Assembly: GCF_902833045.1 (NCBI RefSeq)
Contig: NZ_CADFDU010000010.1
Span: 218,056-282,055 of the forward strand
Reading direction: 5' to 3'
Origin: Burkholderia sp. BCC0322
GTDB taxonomy: Bacteria > Pseudomonadota > Gammaproteobacteria > Burkholderiales > Burkholderiaceae
DNA length: 64,000 nt
Position numbers and translations under genes: made by a program
Shown: in pieces, positions 62,195 to 64,000 of the stretch
Layout: every line of letters starts with the position of its first letter
Numbering within the stretch: the first letter of the stretch is position 1
The notes under the pieces: generated by a model
What the model was told of the DNA's origin: nothing
The model's database searches: none
The model's input: the letters and a program-made list of their open reading frames with translations, nothing else

Positions 62195-63868
62195 TTACAT
62201 GTTCGGGTAATTCGGCCCGCCGCCGCCTTCCGGCGTGACCCACACGATGTTCTGCGTCGGGTCCTTGATGTCGCAGGTCTTGCAATGCACGCAGTTCTGC
62301 GCGTTGATCACCAGGCGATCGCTGCCGTCGTCGTTCTTCACGAACTCGTACACGGCCGCCGGGCAGAAGCGCCCCTCCGGCCCCGCGTAGGTACGCAGGT
62401 TCACGTTCACCGGCACGTTCGCATCCTTCAGCGTCAGGTGTGCCGGCTGGTTCTCCTCGTGGTTCGTGTTCGAGATGAACACCGACGACAGCCGGTCGAA
62501 CGTCAGCTTGCCGTCCGGCTTCGGATACTCGATCGGCTGGCATTGCGACGCCGGCTTCAGCATCTCGTGGTCCGCGTGCTTGTGGTGCAGCGTCCACGGC
62601 ACGTTGCCGCCCATCACCTTCTGCTCGAGCCCGACCATCAGCGTGCCGAGGTACAGGCCCTTCGCCATCCACTGCTTGAAGTTGCGCGCGCGGTACAGCT
62701 CCGTGTACAGCCACGACTGCTTGAAGGCGTCCGGGTACGCGTTGAGCTCGTCGCCCTGGCGGCCGGCCTGCACCGCGTCGAACGCCGCATCGGCCGCCAG
62801 CATGCCGGTCTTGATCGCCGCGTGGCTGCCCTTGATCCGGGATGCGTTCAGGAAGCCCGCGTCGTCGCCGATCAGCGCGCCGCCCGGGAACACCGTCTTC
62901 GGCAGCGACAGCAGCCCGCCGGCAGTGATCGCGCGCGCGCCGTACGACACGCGCTTGCCGCCTTCCAGGAACGCGCGGATCGACGGGTGCGTCTTGTAGC
63001 GCTGGAATTCCTCGAACGGCGACAGGTACGGGTTCGTGTAGCCGAGGCCCACCACGAAGCCGACCACGACCTGGTTGTTGTCCATGTGATACAGGAACGA
63101 GCCGCCGTAGGTATCCGACTTCAGCGGCCAGCCGGCCGTGTGGATCACGAGGCCCGGCTTGTGTTTGGCCGGATCGATCTCCCACAGCTCCTTGATGCCG
63201 ATCCCGTACGCCTGCGGATCCGCGTTCGCGTCGAGCTTGAACTTCGCGATCAGCTGGCGGCCGAGATGGCCGCGGCAGCCTTCGGCGAACAGCGTGTACT
63301 TCGCGTGCAACTCCATGCCGAGCTGGAAGTTCTCGGTCGGCTCGCCGTCCTTGCCCACGCCCATGTTGCCGGTCGCGACGCCCTTCACGGAGCCGTCGTC
63401 GTTATAGAGAATCTCCGCGGCCGGAAAGCCGGGGAAGATCTCGACGCCGAGCGCCTCGGCCTGCGCTCCCAGCCAGCGCGTGACGTTGCCCAGCGAAATC
63501 ACGTAGTTGCCGTGGTTCTGGAAGTTGGCGGGCAGCGCCCAGTTGGGCGTGGTGACCGCGCTTTTCTCGGACAGGAACAGGAAGCGGTCTTCCGTCACCT
63601 CGACGTCGAGCGGCGCGCCGCGTTCCTTCCAGTCGGGGAACAGCTCGGTGATCGCGCGCGGGTCCATCACCGCGCCCGACAGGATGTGCGCGCCGATCTC
63701 GGAACCTTTCTCGAGCACGCACACGCCGATCTCGGCGCCTTTCTCGGCGGCCAGCTGCTTGAGCCGGATCGCCGCCGACAGCCCGGCGGGGCCGCCGCCG
63801 ACGATCACGACGTCGTATTCCATCGATTCGCGCGGGCCGTACTGCGCGAGCAAGCTCTGTGTGGTCAA
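62195..63868 (-). CDS. electron transfer flavoprotein-ubiquinone oxidoreductase
   Basis: A 557-residue membrane-associated flavo-iron-sulfur protein that passes electrons from ETF to ubiquinone. FAD motif [21 protein letters not shown] is at about residues 18-38. The C-terminal 4Fe-4S ligands are in [11 protein letters not shown] and [16 protein letters not shown]. It begins at TTG 63868 with AGGAGA before it; an ATG 15 codons later is a weaker alternative because it has no ribosome binding site. It links acyl-CoA dehydrogenases to the respiratory chain. Confidence 0.95.
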   Translation of the reverse strand: MTTQSLLAQYGPRESMEYDVVIVGGGPAGLSAAIRLKQLAAEKGAEIGVCVLEKGSEIGAHILSGAVMDPRAITELFPDWKERGAPLDVEVTEDRFLFLSEKSAVTTPNWALPANFQNHGNYVISLGNVTRWLGAQAEALGVEIFPGFPAAEILYNDDGSVKGVATGNMGVGKDGEPTENFQLGMELHAKYTLFAEGCRGHLGRQLIAKFKLDANADPQAYGIGIKELWEIDPAKHKPGLVIHTAGWPLKSDTYGGSFLYHMDNNQVVVGFVVGLGYTNPYLSPFEEFQRYKTHPSIRAFLEGGKRVSYGARAITAGGLLSLPKTVFPGGALIGDDAGFLNASRIKGSHAAIKTGMLAADAAFDAVQAGRQGDELNAYPDAFKQSWLYTELYRARNFKQWMAKGLYLGTLMVGLEQKVMGGNVPWTLHHKHADHEMLKPASQCQPIEYPKPDGKLTFDRLSSVFISNTNHEENQPAHLTLKDANVPVNVNLRTYAGPEGRFCPAAVYEFVKNDDGSDRLVINAQNCVHCKTCDIKDPTQNIVWVTPEGGGGPNYPNM

Positions 63869-63904
63869 AATCCTGTCTCCTCCTGCGTCCCGACCGTCAA
63901 TCGA

Positions 63905-64000
63905 TCAGAACTGGTCTTCCGTCAACGCGAGCACGCCCTCGTTGCCCTTCGTGCCGACGATCGACGCTTCGAGCGCGCCGGCCTGCACCAGCACGTGCTC
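63905..64000 (-). CDS. acyl-CoA dehydrogenase, C-terminal end (partial)
   Basis: Only the last 31 codons are in the window: they read HVLVQAGALEASIVGTKG, then ALTEDQF and a stop. This resembles the C-terminal extension of the long (about 600-residue) acyl-CoA dehydrogenases, where V-L-x-Q-A-x-A-L-E-A is conserved. It sits upstream of the ETF-quinone oxidoreductase gene on the same strand, which suits the call. Moderate confidence because so little is visible. Confidence 0.6.
   Translation of the reverse strand, partial: EHVLVQAGALEASIVGTKGNEGVLALTEDQF

Noticed and set aside
63905-64000. End of an electron transfer flavoprotein subunit gene
   Set aside because: The terminal residues resemble the long acyl-CoA dehydrogenase C-terminus rather than EtfA or EtfB.

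Overview
The window is high-GC, densely coded DNA (about two thirds G+C, strong G/C preference at third codon positions). Its gene content and protein families point to a Burkholderia, most likely of the B. cepacia complex. That assignment rests on recognised families and gene order, not on a search. Almost all of it reads as ordinary chromosome. The clear exception is about 40.88-43.2 kb, a lower-GC patch with a deleted IS3-family element and broken toxin-like genes.

Layout. 0-6 kb: tryptophanyl-tRNA synthetase, two VOC proteins, a bestrophin-like channel and a cyanide-insensitive type bd quinol oxidase (cioAB/cydAB). 6.2-10.6 kb: molybdenum cofactor genes fdhD-moeA-moaA-moaE-moaD. 10.7-19 kb: a MocR regulator, an HTH fragment overlapping a DUF4132 gene, then a second MocR regulator split by an in-frame amber codon, divergent from an amino-acid-oxidase-like flavoprotein and a periplasmic binding protein. 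19-30.7 kb: exported proteins of unknown role, a TfoX-like protein, a tyrosine recombinase, a universal stress protein, a hydratase and a possible PD-(D/E)XK protein. 30.8-40.7 kb: LysE exporter with LysR regulator, hydrolase, SDR with AraC regulator, NUDIX, and a TrmB-like regulator divergent from RidA-MFS and followed by PhzF. 43.3-48.3 kb: a complete deoxyribose pathway (deoK, deoP, deoX, a DeoR-type regulator, deoC). 48.4-55.2 kb: a small membrane pseudogene, a DUF2071-like protein, an EamA exporter coupled to a DUF815 ATPase, an AraC regulator, and an NmrA-like reductase plus DUF1772 protein under a divergent TetR regulator. 55.2-59.6 kb: a 990-residue Sel1-repeat protein coupled to an exported partner. 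60-64 kb: fatty-acid oxidation genes (3-hydroxyacyl-CoA dehydrogenase, thiolase, ETF-quinone oxidoreductase, end of an acyl-CoA dehydrogenase).

Common themes are divergent regulator/target pairs whose intergenic DNA holds readable repeated operators (16.5, 38.15, 43.24, 47.6 and 54.5 kb), and short operons coupled by 1-8 base overlaps. Two genes carry single in-frame stop codons (15.8 and 48.8 kb). The least explained part is the 41.4-43 kb patch: pieces of RES-domain toxin and HEPN/RES zinc-ribbon coding sequence next to an intact-looking 76-residue DUF3395-like protein with its own ribosome binding site and terminator.
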